From Sphingomonas sp. SUN019 (GTDB taxonomy: Bacteria; Pseudomonadota; Alphaproteobacteria; Sphingomonadales; Sphingomonadaceae), in contig NZ_CP096971.1 in assembly GCF_024758705.1 (NCBI RefSeq), positions 248,001 to 312,000 on the forward strand: a stretch of DNA of 64,000 nucleotides, read 5' to 3'. Numbering within the stretch: the stretch's first letter is position 1; each line of letters begins with the position of its first letter. Shown here in pieces: positions 54,271 through 63,111 of the stretch. A program made the position numbers and the translations under genes. The notes beneath the pieces were generated by a model. The model saw nothing but the letters and a program-made list of their open reading frames with translations. It did not search any database and was not told where the DNA came from.

Positions 54271-54927
54271 TTAGCGACCCTGCGGCTTCTTGGTCGCCGC
54301 GGGCTGCGCAGCCGCCGCCGCGGGGGCCTGACCCGGCTGGCCTTGCTGACCGGGCTGCCAATTGGCCGGCGGCGTGATGCCGACGGTCGGCACGGTCTTG
54401 TCCAGTTCGGCCGTGATCGCCGAGGTGATGTCGGCGGTCGGCTGGCTGAACAACGCGGCCTGCGGACGCAGCAGGACGCTGACGTTCTTCGCGCGCACCG
54501 CGGCGCTCACCGCGTCGGGCAGCTTGGCCGAAATCTGTTCGAGCGCATAGGCCTGCGCACGGCTGGCGGGCTGGGTCAGGCGCTGGAGTTCGGCGTTGGC
54601 GGCCGTTTCCTTGGTCTGGATCGCCTGCGCCTGCGGACGAAGCGAGGCTTCGGTCGCACCGGGTGCGCGCGATGCCGTCTGATAGGCCGTCACGAGCGGC
54701 TGAAGCTCTGCGGTGATCGCGGTGCGCCGCGCATTCGCCTGGTCGATCTGCGTCTTGTACGTGGTCTGGATCTGCTGGCGTGCAGCGGCCCAGGCCTTCG
54801 AATTCGCGACCGCCGCTTCGGGGTCGGCGACGGCGATGCCGGATACCTGCGCGTGCGCGGGAGCGGCGGTGAGTGCGACCGGCGCGACGAGCGCGGCGGC
54901 GAGCAACATGGTCTTGATCGTCTTCAT
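54271..54927 (-). CDS. skp: OmpH/Skp-family periplasmic chaperone
   Basis: 218 residues with a signal peptide (MLLAAALVAPVALTAAPAHA). The body is a long helical, coiled-coil-like OmpH domain (QQIQTTYKTQIDQANARRTA, ELQPLVTAYQTASRA) ending in a proline/glutamine/alanine-rich tail (PANWQPGQQGQPGQAPAAAA). Skp shields outer-membrane proteins until BamA inserts them. Its start overlaps the bamA stop (TGATG). Confidence 0.9.
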   Translation of the reverse strand: MKTIKTMLLAAALVAPVALTAAPAHAQVSGIAVADPEAAVANSKAWAAARQQIQTTYKTQIDQANARRTAITAELQPLVTAYQTASRAPGATEASLRPQAQAIQTKETAANAELQRLTQPASRAQAYALEQISAKLPDAVSAAVRAKNVSVLLRPQAALFSQPTADITSAITAELDKTVPTVGITPPANWQPGQQGQPGQAPAAAAAQPAATKKPQGR

Positions 54928-57641
54928 CAGAACTGAGTCCCTACGTTGAATGTAATGAGTTTGTCGTCATCGCCCGGTTGACGGATCAGCGCCTTTGCAA
55001 CGTCGATACGCAAGGGGCCGAATGGCGAGTTCCAGTTGGCGCCGATGCCCACCGTCAGACGCGGCTTCGGCGAATCGCCCAGGAAGCGTTCGAGGAACGG
55101 CTGTGCGGCGATCAACGGTGAATTGGGGATGATGCCGTTGCACGCCCCAGTGGCGTCGGGAAGCCCGGCGGCGCACGTCGTCGTCGCAGTGCCGCCGTTG
55201 GCGAGCTGATATGCGAACAAATCGCGACCTTGAGCATCACGCTGCGGCAACGGCAGCTTGATCGGGTTACCGCTCGCATCGACCCCGTCGGGGAATACGG
55301 CCGTAAGACCCGGCCGCGTGATGTTGAACAGGCTGCCGGCCTGCGCATAGATCGACGGGCGGATACCGAGTTCGCGCGCACCCGACCCAAGCGGAATCTC
55401 GAGTTCGACGCGGCCGAGGTAATAGGCCTTGCCGCCCAAAGCATCGTCGACGATCTGATCGCGATCAGTGACCAGAATCTGCTTCCCGTCCGCGTCGGTA
55501 GTGTACGGAACTCGCTGTACACGCGGTCCGACGCCGCGAATGTTGAAGCCGCGGAACTGCGGTTCGCCGAGATAGAAGCGGTCGTTGATGCGAACCGGAT
55601 CGGCGCCGGGGAATTGCGCATCCTGCAGCGCGTGGATGTACCCGCCTTCGCCCAGCACCGACAGCACGAAGCCGCTGCCGAGGCCCCAGAATTTCGCGCC
55701 CTCGAAACGGCCACGCAGATATTTCACGTCGCCGCCGAGACCAGCGAAGTCGCCGCTGAACGAGAATCGCTGACCCGCGGTCGGCCGCAGGCGGCTGTTG
55801 AGGCTGTCGTAGATCAGCGAGAAACCGACGGAGGACGTCCACCGATTGCCGATCGCCTCGCACAGATAACGTCCGGCGCGCAACGGATCGCACTGGCCGT
55901 TGGTGAAGTAGGTGCTCTCGTCCAGCCCGACCTCGTCGTACGAAAGGCCGTAGCGCCCGGCGAGCTGCCAATATTCGGTCAACGGCACGCCCGCGCGAAC
56001 CTGAAATCCGGTCGAGACCTGGCTGAACGTCGTCTGGCGATCGTTGCCGACGAAGTTGAACGCATTGTAATCGCGGCGGAACACGTCGACGCCGACCGCG
56101 ATGTTGCGGTCGAACAGATACGGTTCGGTGAAGCCCAGCTCAATCGATTTGGAGTAGGTCGAGTAATTCACCCCTGCGCGCAGTTCCTGGCCCTTGCCGC
56201 GGAAATTGCGCTGCGTGATGTTCGCCTGAATGATGAAGCGTTCGAGGCTGGAGAAGCCCGCCGACAGCTGCAACTCGCCGGTCGATTTTTCCTCGACGTT
56301 GGCCTCCAGAACGACGCGGTCGGGCGACGAGCCCGGCGTCTGCTTGATCTCGAACTTGTCCTGGAAATAGCCCAGGCTGTTGATGCGGTCCTGCGAACGC
56401 TTCACCTGGAAACTGTTGAACGCATCGCCCTCAGCCAAGCGGATTTCGCGGCGGATCACCTTGTCCTGCGTCTGCGTGTTGCCGGTGATGTCGACGCGTT
56501 CGACATAGGTGCGCTGCGACTGACCGATGTGGAAATTAATCGTCATCGTAAGCGCTTCGCGGTCACGATTAAACTCGGGGCTGACCTCGGTGAAGGCGTA
56601 GCCGAACAGGCCGGTCGTCTGGCTCAGGCTTTCGACCGTGTCCTCGACCTTTTTCGCATCATACCAGTCGCCCTGCTTGATCGCGAGGCTGGAGGCGAGT
56701 TTCTTGTCGTCGAAATCGCGGATGTCGCTGTCGACGCTGACGGCGCCGAATTTGTAGCGCGGACCTTCTTCCACCACGTACGTGATGATGAAGTCCTTTT
56801 TATCGGGCGTCAGTTCGGCGACCGCGCTGGTGACGCGGAAATCGGCATACCCTTGCGTCAGATAATATTGCCGCAACTTCTGCTGATCATAGGCCAGACG
56901 GTCCTGATCGTAGGACGTGTTGCCCGACAGCAGGCGGAAGAAGCGCGCCTGCTTCGTCGCCATCTGTTCGCGCAGCGTATCGTCATCGAACACCTCGTTG
57001 CCAATGATGTTGATCTGACGGACCTTCGATTTCGGGCCTTCGCTGATCTCGAACACCACGTCGACGCGGTTCTGATCGAGCGCGACCATCTTCGGGTCGA
57101 CCGAGGCCGCGAAGCGACCCTGACGGCGGTAGAGTTCGATGATCCGCGCCACATCCTGACGCACGGCAGTGCGGGTGAAGATCTGCCGCGGCTTCAGCTT
57201 GATCTCCTTCGTGATCTTGTCTTCCTTCAGGCGCTTGTTGCCCTCCAGGATCACGCGGTTGATGATCGGGTTTTCGCGCACGCGCAGCACGATTTCGCCG
57301 CTGTCAGCGCCGCTGACGCTGACGTCGGCGAACAGATCGCTGGCGTAGAGATCCTTGATCCCTTGATCGAGCGTTTCGTTGGTGTACGCCTGCCCCACCC
57401 GCAGCTTCGTGTAGCTGAGCGCGGTTTCCGCCTCGATCCGCTGCGTACCCTCGACCCGCAGCGTGCGGATGACGCGCGCCGTTGCGGGAGCAGCGGGCGC
57501 CTGAGCCTGCGTCGCGCTGGTCGTCGGGACGGTCGCGGGCGGCGTCATTTGCGCCGCCGCCGGGACACCCGCCAGCATCGTGCAACAGAGCAAGGTCGCA
57601 GCGGAATGCTTGCGGTACGTAGAATTATTCAAAGCCGTCAC
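54927..57641 (-). CDS. bamA: Outer-membrane protein assembly factor BamA
   Basis: 904 residues from a GTG at 57641 (a TTG at 57644 is possible). A signal peptide (ATLLCCTMLAGVPAAAQ) precedes a low-complexity stretch, five POTRA domains (first: RTLRVEGTQRIEAETALSYT) and a 16-strand barrel. The barrel carries GLYxxS-type WTSSVGFSLIYDSLNSRLRP and the chain ends in F (FNVGTQF), the outer-membrane-protein signature. It is the core of the BAM complex. rseP lies 58 bases upstream. Confidence 0.96.
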   Translation of the reverse strand: MTALNNSTYRKHSAATLLCCTMLAGVPAAAQMTPPATVPTTSATQAQAPAAPATARVIRTLRVEGTQRIEAETALSYTKLRVGQAYTNETLDQGIKDLYASDLFADVSVSGADSGEIVLRVRENPIINRVILEGNKRLKEDKITKEIKLKPRQIFTRTAVRQDVARIIELYRRQGRFAASVDPKMVALDQNRVDVVFEISEGPKSKVRQINIIGNEVFDDDTLREQMATKQARFFRLLSGNTSYDQDRLAYDQQKLRQYYLTQGYADFRVTSAVAELTPDKKDFIITYVVEEGPRYKFGAVSVDSDIRDFDDKKLASSLAIKQGDWYDAKKVEDTVESLSQTTGLFGYAFTEVSPEFNRDREALTMTINFHIGQSQRTYVERVDITGNTQTQDKVIRREIRLAEGDAFNSFQVKRSQDRINSLGYFQDKFEIKQTPGSSPDRVVLEANVEEKSTGELQLSAGFSSLERFIIQANITQRNFRGKGQELRAGVNYSTYSKSIELGFTEPYLFDRNIAVGVDVFRRDYNAFNFVGNDRQTTFSQVSTGFQVRAGVPLTEYWQLAGRYGLSYDEVGLDESTYFTNGQCDPLRAGRYLCEAIGNRWTSSVGFSLIYDSLNSRLRPTAGQRFSFSGDFAGLGGDVKYLRGRFEGAKFWGLGSGFVLSVLGEGGYIHALQDAQFPGADPVRINDRFYLGEPQFRGFNIRGVGPRVQRVPYTTDADGKQILVTDRDQIVDDALGGKAYYLGRVELEIPLGSGARELGIRPSIYAQAGSLFNITRPGLTAVFPDGVDASGNPIKLPLPQRDAQGRDLFAYQLANGGTATTTCAAGLPDATGACNGIIPNSPLIAAQPFLERFLGDSPKPRLTVGIGANWNSPFGPLRIDVAKALIRQPGDDDKLITFNVGTQF

Positions 57642-57699
57642 CAATCCCGCCCCGGAGAAACATACTTTTTCCTGCGCGCCGCGCCCTGCCCCGGTTTCG

Positions 57700-58833
57700 T
57701 CAACCGATCAACCCGGCGAGGCTGCGCCACAGGCCGAAATTGCCCAGATCATTGAACGTCACCAGCACCATCAACGCCAGGATTGCGGCCAGCCCGCCGC
57801 GATACGCCCATTCCTGCACCTCCGGTCCGACCGGACGCCGGCGCACCGCCTCGATTCCGTAGAACATCAGATGACCGCCATCCAGCATCGGCACTGGCAG
57901 CAGGTTGATGAACCCGAGATTGATCGAAACGAGCGCGATCAGGAATACGAACGCTTCGACGCCCAAAGTCATCTGTTCACCCGAAACCTTGGCGATGCTG
58001 AGCGGTCCGCCGAGCTCCTTGACCGAGCGGCGGCCGGTGATGATCTGACCGATCGTCTCGACCATCATCGACACGATTTCGCCGGTGCGACGGATCGCGA
58101 CGCCGGGCGCTTCGATCAGGCTGACGGGCGTCGCGACGGGCTTCGTGCCGCCGATGCCGAGCAGGCCGATACGATATTCGTTGCCGAAGCGGTCACGCTG
58201 CACCTGCGTGCCGATCGTGGCGGTCGCGGTTTGCGGCTGACCGTCGCGGGTGAAGGCGATGGCGACGCGTTCGGCCGGGTGGATGCGGGTGAAGGACAAC
58301 ATGTCCTCGAACACCGCGATGTCCTTGTCACCCAGGCGCGTGATGGTGTCGCCGGGCCGGAGTCCCGCCCCCGCCGCCGCGCTGCCCGCGACGACTTCGC
58401 CGACCACGGGCGGCGTGCGGCTGTCGCCGTAGGCCATCGCAAAGCCGGCGAGGATCAGGATCGCGAGCGCGAAATTCACGACCGGTCCTGCAGCGACGAT
58501 GATCGCGCGCTGCCAGACGGGCTTCGCCTGGAAGGTGCGCGCGCGTTCCTCGGGCGGGAGTGCGAGCCAGTCGGCGGTCGGCTGGCTGACCGCGCTCATG
58601 TCGCCGGCGAACTTCACGTAGCCGCCGAGCGGGAGCCAGCCGATCTTCCAGCGCGTGCCGCGCGTGTCGGTCCAGCCCGCGATTTCGCGCCCGAAGCCGA
58701 TCGAGAAGGCGTCGGACTTCACCCCGAAGATGCGGCCGGCGAGATAATGACCCATTTCGTGGACGAACACGAGCGGGCCGATGACCAGCATGAAGGCCAA
58801 TATCGTCAGCAGGAAGCCGGGGGTTTCGATCAA
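57700..58833 (-). CDS. rseP: Site-2 protease RseP
   Basis: 377 residues. The zinc motif HExxH is in LVFVHEMGHYLAGRIFGVKS. A PDZ domain (VVGEVVAGSAAAGAGLRPGD) separates it from the second metal site LLPVPMLDGGHLMFYGIEAV. Four membrane segments are expected. It cleaves inner-membrane anti-sigma factors and other substrates. It overlaps dxr by ATGA and is followed by bamA, the conserved order. Confidence 0.95.
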   Translation of the reverse strand: MIETPGFLLTILAFMLVIGPLVFVHEMGHYLAGRIFGVKSDAFSIGFGREIAGWTDTRGTRWKIGWLPLGGYVKFAGDMSAVSQPTADWLALPPEERARTFQAKPVWQRAIIVAAGPVVNFALAILILAGFAMAYGDSRTPPVVGEVVAGSAAAGAGLRPGDTITRLGDKDIAVFEDMLSFTRIHPAERVAIAFTRDGQPQTATATIGTQVQRDRFGNEYRIGLLGIGGTKPVATPVSLIEAPGVAIRRTGEIVSMMVETIGQIITGRRSVKELGGPLSIAKVSGEQMTLGVEAFVFLIALVSINLGFINLLPVPMLDGGHLMFYGIEAVRRRPVGPEVQEWAYRGGLAAILALMVLVTFNDLGNFGLWRSLAGLIG

Positions 58834-60011
58834 ACTACGCGATCCTCTACACTGGCCGTTGTGGTGGCCCTTACACGCTCTGCCGCCAGCGCCCGCGCCT
58901 CGGCGTCGATGGCCAGCACCGCGTCGAGCGTATCCGGCGCAGGCGGATCATAGCACGCGAGCGTATCGCCGACGATTGCGGCGATTTCGAGGAAGCCGAT
59001 CCGGCCCGACAGAAAAGCGGCGACTGCGACCTCGTTGGCGGCGTTGAGGATCGCGGGGCGGGCACCGCCCGCGTCGAGCGCTTCGCGCGCCAAGCGGAGC
59101 GCAGGGAAGCGGACCGGATCGGGAGCCTCGAAATCGAGCCGGCCGAGCGCGACCAGGTCGAGCGGCTGCATCGGAGTCGCCATGCGGTCGGGCCAGGCGA
59201 GCGTGTGCGCGATCGGCACGCGCATGTCCGACGGGCCGAGTTGGGCGAGCATCGAGCCATCGATATAATCGACCATCGAATGAATGACGGACTGGCGATG
59301 GACCACGATCTCGATCCGGTTCGATTCGACCGCGAAGAGCCGCGCCGCCTCGATCAACTCGAGTCCCTTGTTCATCATCGTGGCGGAATCGACCGAGATT
59401 TTCGCGCCCATCGACCAATTGGGGTGCGCCACCGCCTGCGCGACCGTGACGCTGCGCATCCGCTCGATCGGCCAGTCGCGGAACGGGCCGCCGCTGCCGG
59501 TCAGGATGATGCGGCGGACGCGGTCGGGGCGGGTCGCGTCGAGGCACTGGAAGATGGCGTTGTGTTCGGAATCGGCGGGGAGCAACGTCGCGCCGCTGCG
59601 TTTGGCGGCGGCGAGGATGATGTCGCCCGCGGCGACCAAAGGCTCCTTGTTGGCGAGCACCACCGTCCCGCCGCGCTCGATCGCGGCCATCACCGGGCGC
59701 AGGCCAGCGCAGCCGACGATCGCCGCCATCGTCCAGTCCGCGCCCATCGCGGCGGTATCGTCGATCGCCTGTTTTCCGGCCGCCGCGCGGATGTTCGTGC
59801 CGTGCAACGCCTCACGCAGAGCGGGAAGGCAGGTTTCGTCGGCGACGACGGCCAGTTCGGCGCGGGTGCGGATTGCGGCGGCGGCCAGCTTCGGAACGTC
59901 GCAATTGGCGGTCAGCGCGAGGACGCGGAAGCGCTCCGGCTCGCGCTCGATCAGGTCGAGCGTCGATGTGCCGACCGATCCGGTCGCACCGAGGATGGTG
60001 ACCGTCTTCAT
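58830..60011 (-). CDS. dxr: 1-deoxy-D-xylulose-5-phosphate reductoisomerase
   Basis: 393 residues. NADPH-binding TILGATGSVGTSTLDLIERE starts the chain, with LANKEPLVAAGDIILA and the metal-binding LPADSEHNAIFQCL, then GLELIEAARLF. It makes MEP, the second step of the non-mevalonate isoprenoid pathway; ispDF is at 22408. It overlaps cdsA and rseP by ATGA on both sides. Confidence 0.97.
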   Translation of the reverse strand: MKTVTILGATGSVGTSTLDLIEREPERFRVLALTANCDVPKLAAAAIRTRAELAVVADETCLPALREALHGTNIRAAAGKQAIDDTAAMGADWTMAAIVGCAGLRPVMAAIERGGTVVLANKEPLVAAGDIILAAAKRSGATLLPADSEHNAIFQCLDATRPDRVRRIILTGSGGPFRDWPIERMRSVTVAQAVAHPNWSMGAKISVDSATMMNKGLELIEAARLFAVESNRIEIVVHRQSVIHSMVDYIDGSMLAQLGPSDMRVPIAHTLAWPDRMATPMQPLDLVALGRLDFEAPDPVRFPALRLAREALDAGGARPAILNAANEVAVAAFLSGRIGFLEIAAIVGDTLACYDPPAPDTLDAVLAIDAEARALAAERVRATTTASVEDRVV

Positions 60012-60820
60012 CGGTAGAAATATGGGGCGATGACGAGCAGCGCAGCAAGCGGCGCGACCGGCACCAGCCCATCGAGCCGGTCGAGCACGCCGCCGTGGCC
60101 GGGCAGGATATGCCCGCTGTCCTTCACCCCGGCGCGGCGTTTGAGCCAGCTTTCATAGAGGTCGCCGCCTTGGGCGAGGACTGCAAGAAAGGGCGTCGCG
60201 AGGGTCAGGCGCCATGGCAGGCCGTGCCCGACGTGGAGGATCGCGGCGAGGACGCTGGCGAGCAGCACGCCGCCGATCAGCCCGGCCCAGGTCTTGTTGG
60301 GGCTGAGCCGCGGCGCGAGCTTCGGCCCGCCGATCGTGCGTCCGGAGAAGAACGCGCCGATGTCGCACGCCCACACGATCGCAAGCGCCCAGAACGTGAA
60401 CAGCGCGCCGACGACCTCCTGCCGCCGAATCAGCATCAGCGCGAACACGGGCAAGCCGCAGTAAAGGACGCCGAGTGCGAGTTGGCGGTGGCGCGTGACG
60501 ATCACGACGAAAAAGGCGGCCCCGGCGAGCAGGCCGAGCGTGAAGAAATCCATCGTCTTCAGGATCAGCGACGCGGGAGCCATCAGTGCCAAGGGGACCG
60601 ACAACGCGAATTGCGCGGTGCGTTTTTCGCGCGGCGTGACCTTTGCCAGATCGGCCCATTCCGACATCATCAGCAACGCGATGACGACCGCGAGCACCCA
60701 GAGTGTGATGCCGCCGAGAAACAAGGCGAGCGTGGCGACCGCGATCATCGCGACGCTGGCCAGCATCCGCAGGCGCAGGTTGGACGCGGTGCGCAGCTTT
60801 GCGTCGGGAGTGATCCTCAC
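60008..60820 (-). CDS. cdsA: Phosphatidate cytidylyltransferase
   Basis: 270 residues from a GTG at 60820, which overlaps the uppS stop (GTGA); longer in-frame starts are antisense of uppS. About eight membrane segments. The CdsA signature is SPNKTWAGLIGGVLLASVL with DSGHILPGHGGVLDRLDGLV near the end. It makes CDP-diacylglycerol, the branch point for phospholipids. Confidence 0.95.
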   Translation of the reverse strand: MRITPDAKLRTASNLRLRMLASVAMIAVATLALFLGGITLWVLAVVIALLMMSEWADLAKVTPREKRTAQFALSVPLALMAPASLILKTMDFFTLGLLAGAAFFVVIVTRHRQLALGVLYCGLPVFALMLIRRQEVVGALFTFWALAIVWACDIGAFFSGRTIGGPKLAPRLSPNKTWAGLIGGVLLASVLAAILHVGHGLPWRLTLATPFLAVLAQGGDLYESWLKRRAGVKDSGHILPGHGGVLDRLDGLVPVAPLAALLVIAPYFYR

Positions 60821-61554
60821 AAGCCACCGAAGCGGCGCTGGCGCTGCGCGAACGCCGCGACCGCATCGGCCAGCGCCGCGCCGTCGAAATCGGGCCACAG
60901 CGCATCGACGAACAGCAGTTCGGCATACGCCGCCTGCCACAACAGGAAGTTCGACAGCCGGTGTTCGCCCGAGGTGCGGATCAGCAGGTCGAGCGGGGGC
61001 AGATCGCGCGTTTCGAGTTCGGCTTCGATCGCCTGCGCGGTGATCTGACCGGGGTCGATCTGCCCCTCCTTCACGCGCTCGGCGAGCGTCTGCGCGGCGC
61101 GGACGAGCTCGGCCTGCGCACCGTAATTGAGCGCGATCGCCAGGATCGGGCCGGTGTTGGCGGCGGTGCGGCCGACCGCGTCCTCGACCAGCTTCACCAC
61201 GTCGGCGGGAAAGCGGCGGAAGTCGCCGATCACGCGCAGCCGGACGTTTTCGCGCACCAGTTCGGCCAGGTCGCTGCGGATGAACAGCCGCAGCAGGCCC
61301 ATCAGGTCGCCGATTTCCTCTTCGGGGCGCCGCCAGTTCTCGGACGAGAAGGCGTAGAGCGTCAGCGCCTCGATTCCCAGCGCGCGGGCCGCGCGGGTGA
61401 CGTTGCGCACCGCCTCCACGCCGGCCTTGTGCCCGGCGACGCGCGGCAGCAGGCGCTTCTTCGCCCAGCGCCCGTTGCCGTCCATGATGATTGCGACGTG
61501 ACGCGGGATCGCTGCGCCAGCGACGTCGGGAGATAAGACGGGCGCGGTACTCAT
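60817..61554 (-). CDS. uppS: Undecaprenyl diphosphate synthase
   Basis: 245 residues of the cis-prenyltransferase family: IPRHVAIIMDGNGRWAKKRL (catalytic Asp), GHKAGVEAVRNV, TLYAFSSENWRRP and DLLIRTSGEHRLSNFLLWQA. It extends FPP to the C55 carrier for wall synthesis. It uses the product of the MEP genes in this window. The uppS-cdsA-dxr-rseP-bamA order is typical of proteobacteria. Confidence 0.97.
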   Translation of the reverse strand: MSTAPVLSPDVAGAAIPRHVAIIMDGNGRWAKKRLLPRVAGHKAGVEAVRNVTRAARALGIEALTLYAFSSENWRRPEEEIGDLMGLLRLFIRSDLAELVRENVRLRVIGDFRRFPADVVKLVEDAVGRTAANTGPILAIALNYGAQAELVRAAQTLAERVKEGQIDPGQITAQAIEAELETRDLPPLDLLIRTSGEHRLSNFLLWQAAYAELLFVDALWPDFDGAALADAVAAFAQRQRRFGGL

Positions 61555-61591
61555 CAGGCGTTCGCCAAATCCGGGGAAAGCGACAAAACCG

Positions 61592-62149
61592 TCACTTGCC
61601 GAGAATTTCCTTTTCCTTCGCGGTCGCGACCGAATCGATGTCGGCGATGGTCGCGTCGGTCAGTTTCTGGACCTCGGTTTCGTGACGCTTGCGATCGTCT
61701 TCGCTGAACACGCCCTTCTTCTCGTCGGTCTTCAGATTGTCCATGCCGTCGCGGCGGACGTTGCGGACCGCGATCTTGGCCTTTTCGGAATAAGAGCCGG
61801 CGAGCTTCGCCAGTTCCTTGCGGCGCTCCTCGGTCAAATCGGGGATCGGCAGGCGCAGCGTCGTGCCGTCGTTGATCGGGTTGAGGCCGAGCCCCGCCGA
61901 ACGGATCGCCTTTTCGACCGCGCCGACGTTCTGCTTGTCCCACACCTGCACCGACAGCATCCGCGGTTCAGGGACCGAAACGGTCGCGACCTGATTGAGC
62001 GGCATGTGCGCGCCGTACACCTCGACCGTCACCGGCTCCAGCAAGGTCGTCGAGGCGCGCCCGGTGCGCAGGCCGCCCAGATCGTGGGTCAACGAATCGA
62101 CCGCGCCCTTCATGCGGCGTTCCAGATCGGCCTTGTCATAGGCGGCCAT
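61592..62149 (-). CDS. frr: Ribosome recycling factor
   Basis: 185 residues from the ATG at 62149, overlapping the pyrH stop (TGATG). Family landmarks: [60 protein letters not shown] and EERRKELAK. With EF-G it splits post-termination ribosomes. The longer frame to 62269 is antisense of pyrH. Confidence 0.96.
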   Translation of the reverse strand: MAAYDKADLERRMKGAVDSLTHDLGGLRTGRASTTLLEPVTVEVYGAHMPLNQVATVSVPEPRMLSVQVWDKQNVGAVEKAIRSAGLGLNPINDGTTLRLPIPDLTEERRKELAKLAGSYSEKAKIAVRNVRRDGMDNLKTDEKKGVFSEDDRKRHETEVQKLTDATIADIDSVATAKEKEILGK

Positions 62150-62880
62150 CAGACGTTCTCCTGTTGATGCTGTACGACCGTCGAGACGCCCTCTCCGCGT
62201 AGCACGTCGGCGAAATTGCCGTGTTCGCGGATGTTGAAGACGACGATCGGGATATTGTTGTCGCGGCAAAGCGCGACGGCGCTCGCGTCCATGACCTTCA
62301 GGTCCTGCGCGAGAACTTCGCCGTAGCTGACCGTATCATACCGCTTTGCGGTCGGCACTTTCTTTGGGTCGGCATCATACACGCCGTCGACCGAGGTGCC
62401 CTTGAACAAGGCATGGCATTTCATTTCGGCCGCACGCAGCGCGGCGCCGCTGTCCGTCGTGAAATAAGGTTCCCCGACGCCCGCGGCGAAGATCACGACG
62501 CGGCCCTTTTCCAGATGGCGTTCGGCGCGGCGGCGGATGACCGGCTCGCACACCTTGTCCATCGAAATGGCTGATTGCACGCGCGTATCGACGCCGATCT
62601 GTTCGAGCGCATTCTGCACCGCGAGCGCGTTCATGACGGTCGCGAGCATCCCCATGTAATCGGCGGTAGCGCGCTCAAAGCCCTTCGCCGCGGCGGCCAG
62701 ACCGCGGAAGATGTTCCCGCCGCCGACGACGATGCAAAGCTCGTAGCCTTGCGCCTTCACGTCGGCGATTTCCTCCGCGACGCGGGCGGTCACCGCCGGG
62801 TCGATCGCAAGCCCCCCCTCTCCCATCAGGACTTCGCCCGAGAGTTTCAGGAGGATGCGTTTGTACTGGGGGGTGGTCAC
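62149..62880 (-). CDS. pyrH: Uridylate kinase
   Basis: 243 residues from a GTG at 62880 ([20 protein letters not shown]). The bacterial amino-acid-kinase fold shows [31 protein letters not shown] and [19 protein letters not shown]. It phosphorylates UMP. The overlapping ATG one base upstream reads into a stop at once, so the GTG is the start. It lies between tsf and frr, with the 135-base repeat upstream. Confidence 0.95.
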   Translation of the reverse strand: MTTPQYKRILLKLSGEVLMGEGGLAIDPAVTARVAEEIADVKAQGYELCIVVGGGNIFRGLAAAAKGFERATADYMGMLATVMNALAVQNALEQIGVDTRVQSAISMDKVCEPVIRRRAERHLEKGRVVIFAAGVGEPYFTTDSGAALRAAEMKCHALFKGTSVDGVYDADPKKVPTAKRYDTVSYGEVLAQDLKVMDASAVALCRDNNIPIVVFNIREHGNFADVLRGEGVSTVVQHQQENV

Positions 62881-62974
62881 ATGGTTTCCGGTGCGTCGGG
62901 GAACGGGCGGCGCGGACATTAGGCGGGGTGCGGGGCGCGGGCAACCTTTCCGCGGGATATGGTGCCCAGCCCTT

Positions 62975-63109
62975 AAAATCCTCCCCGGTACGGGGAGGTG
63001 GCAGCCGAAGGCTGACGGAGGGGCAGCCCCGCAGTGCTGCACTTGGGGCTGCCCCTCCACCACCGGCTAAGGAGCCGACGGTCCCCCTCCCCGTGCCGGG
63101 GAGGATTTT
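62975..63109. repeat. 135-base palindromic intergenic repeat
   Basis: Ends are the perfect 13-base inverted pair AAAATCCTCCCCG (62975-62987) and CGGGGAGGATTTT (63097-63109). Inside are hairpins CCTCCCCGGTACGGGGAGG near the left end and CCTCCCCGTGCCGGGGAGG near the right end, plus a perfect 14-base stem GGAGGGGCAGCCCC (63017-63030) / GGGGCTGCCCCTCC (63045-63058). This looks like a sphingomonad REP/MITE-type repeat. It may also terminate or process the tsf transcript. Confidence 0.75.
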
Positions 63110-63111
63110 GG

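Noticed and set aside
55230..57755. Very long open frame (841 codons) on the plus strand
   Set aside because: It is antisense to bamA, whose protein is unmistakable. Long antisense frames are expected in GC-rich DNA; no family motif is visible.
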